Shown here one piece after another: positions 31,430-32,213 of a DNA stretch of 32,213 nucleotides (positions are counted from its first letter, which is position 1; every line of letters starts with the position of its first letter). The notes beneath the pieces are model-generated. The model was not told the DNA's origin, ran no database searches, and worked only from the letters and a program-made list of their open reading frames with translations. The stretch spans positions 1-32,213 of the forward strand of contig JASJDV010000012.1 of the NCBI GenBank assembly GCA_030064985.1, given 5' to 3'. The translations under genes were made by a program, and so were the position numbers. Source of the DNA: Simkaniaceae bacterium (GTDB lineage: Bacteria; Chlamydiota; Chlamydiia; Chlamydiales; Simkaniaceae).

Positions 31430-31628
31430 ATGATAAAAGAGTTAAGAAGAATGAGCAACAAAAAAGTACTTCGTAATCCCCTTGTAAGTAGTCGCCACCC
31501 AACCCCAGACAGGTTCAAAGCTTGCTTTTCTCCAAAATAGGGATCGGGAATGTCTTCATCCTTAGGATTTTCCGAAAAGTGAGAAGCAACAAAATTTTAC
31601 TTTGGTACCCTTTTATACGTTCTAAGGG
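31430..31628 (-). pseudogene. Low-molecular-weight protein-tyrosine-phosphatase C-terminal remnant
   Basis: On the minus strand, upstream of ispH, one frame reads PLERIKGYQSKILLLL and the next continues SHFSENPKDEDIPDPYFGEKQ. A third gives FEPVWGWVATTYKGITKYFF before a stop. Together they match the last third of LMW-PTPs: the N(L)..I..Y..K..LL..F stretch, the catalytic acid loop DIPDPYFG (D-x-P-D-P-Y), and the final FE.V helix. The P-loop CxGNxCRSP and start are gone, and at least two frameshifts are present. The proximity suggests the intact gene once sat upstream of ispH in the same direction. Confidence 0.68.
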
Positions 31629-31639
31629 ATGGACTGCAG

Positions 31640-31917
31640 TGGAGCCGTGGCTCAAGGTCAGATAGAGAGCCACTTGGAAATTCGTTATGGAACAATCAAT
31701 AGAAAAATCTTTGCAAGAAGCATGCCTATTCGGGAACGATGATGCTTCCTACGCTACAAAAAAAAAGGAGCTTGGTTCATGAGTCACATTTCAACACGAT
31801 AATGTGACCTAATATTTTAAGAATTATAAAAAATTATTTGGAAAATATAGTAAAATAGAATATGTGTGAATTTGAATGATTAATATTTATTTAACCTGGT
31901 TCTATTGAGGAGAAAAA
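31640..31917. other. Gene-free stretch before the holin-like gene
   Basis: A 31-codon frame at 31686 (MEQSIEKSLQEACLFGNDDA...) is too short to judge. From about 31790 the sequence is very AT-rich and probably holds the promoter of the next gene; GAGGAG before 31918 is its ribosome-binding site. Confidence 0.35.
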
Positions 31918-32190
31918 ATGAAAAATATTCCTAAAACTGAAAAACATAGACTTTGCCCAAAGTGCTTAGCACTGTCATTTGGAGTTGTTTGGGGTGTTGC
32001 CGTTCTTTTAACAGGATGGATTGCTATGACTGGGTGGGGATCTCAGTTTGTCGATGTATTATCTTCACTTTACACTGGCTACGGCGCTTCTTTCATTGGC
32101 GGGGTCGTTGGCGGAATTTGGGCTTTCTTCATTGGCGCTATCCTAGGATGTGGTGTCGGATTGATTCATAATAAAATTATGGGCCGGTAA
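31918..32190 (+). CDS. Small holin-like membrane protein
   Basis: A 90-residue protein with two hydrophobic helices (LALSFGVVWGVAVLLTGWIA, ~17-36, and ASFIGGVVGGIWAFFIGAIL, ~57-76), glycine-rich packing and a short basic end. The start carries a Cys-x-x-Cys pair (LCPKCLA). The pattern LSFG..WG....L.G......GWG...V...S.LY.GY..S..G...G..W.F is that of small proteins annotated as 'bacteriophage holin' in Legionella and environmental chlamydiae; a true lysis role is not shown and no phage genes are near. Start ATG 31918 follows a strong GAGGAG. The gene ends 23 bases before the window edge. Confidence 0.72.
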   Translation: MKNIPKTEKHRLCPKCLALSFGVVWGVAVLLTGWIAMTGWGSQFVDVLSSLYTGYGASFIGGVVGGIWAFFIGAILGCGVGLIHNKIMGR

Positions 32191-32213
32191 GTCTTATGGC
32201 AAAGAGAAATGAG

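Overview
The window looks like chromosome of a chlamydia-like bacterium outside the Chlamydiaceae (Waddlia/Simkania/Parachlamydia type). The DNA is moderately AT-rich and gene order is mixed on both strands. Neighbour pairs such as miaA next to an RsbV-type STAS gene, and rpmB next to a phospholipase-D-like gene, also occur in Chlamydia as I remember it. A tandem pair of MOMP-like/Legionella-OMP-like porins with a C-terminal Phe, an XasA/GadC-like permease, a DhnA-type aldolase and a YheT-like hydrolase fit the same group. Species assignment is inference; no marker gene here settles it.

Layout. 1-4.7 kb: amino-acid permease, convergent with rsbV-like/miaA (overlapping GTGA), then divergent pgi. 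4.7-7.25 kb: an accessory island with a TraD-like N-terminal remnant, an AAA/DUF4143 ATPase, a nested inverted repeat and decayed acyl-AMP ligase pieces. 7.3-11 kb: PLD protein, rpmB, a small membrane protein, tRNA-Pro(UGG), a conserved unknown, trmB and tRNA-Leu(UAG). 11.2-14.7 kb: MFS transporter, thymidine kinase and a Na+ symporter lacking a normal start. 15-19.8 kb: a frameshifted glutaredoxin/GST-N gene, a YheT-like hydrolase, an RluA-type pseudouridine synthase, a double PspC protein and two envelope unknowns. 19.9-23.1 kb: a nucleotidyl-cyclase relic followed by two tandem porins. 23.4-28.6 kb: class I aldolase, then oppBCDF. 28.6-30.5 kb: a junkyard of an Rpn-type relic, Sel1-repeat genes and an IS630-type relic. 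30.5-32.2 kb: ispH, an LMW-PTP relic and a holin-like membrane protein.

How the genes fit together. Most intact genes are housekeeping (glycolysis/gluconeogenesis, isoprenoid synthesis, tRNA modification, ribosome) plus uptake systems typical of an intracellular bacterium (peptides, amino acids, an MFS solute, thymidine salvage). The most striking property is the number of broken genes. At least seven loci retain recognisable protein motifs but are truncated or frameshifted: TraD, acyl-AMP ligase, glutaredoxin, class III cyclase, Rpn, IS630 transposase and LMW-PTP. This suggests ongoing reductive decay of an accessory gene set, or in a few cases assembly indels. I did not find a convincing new multi-gene system. 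The best leads are the cyclase relic, the terminator inside the PLD reading frame, the startless Na+ symporter and the duplicated porins.
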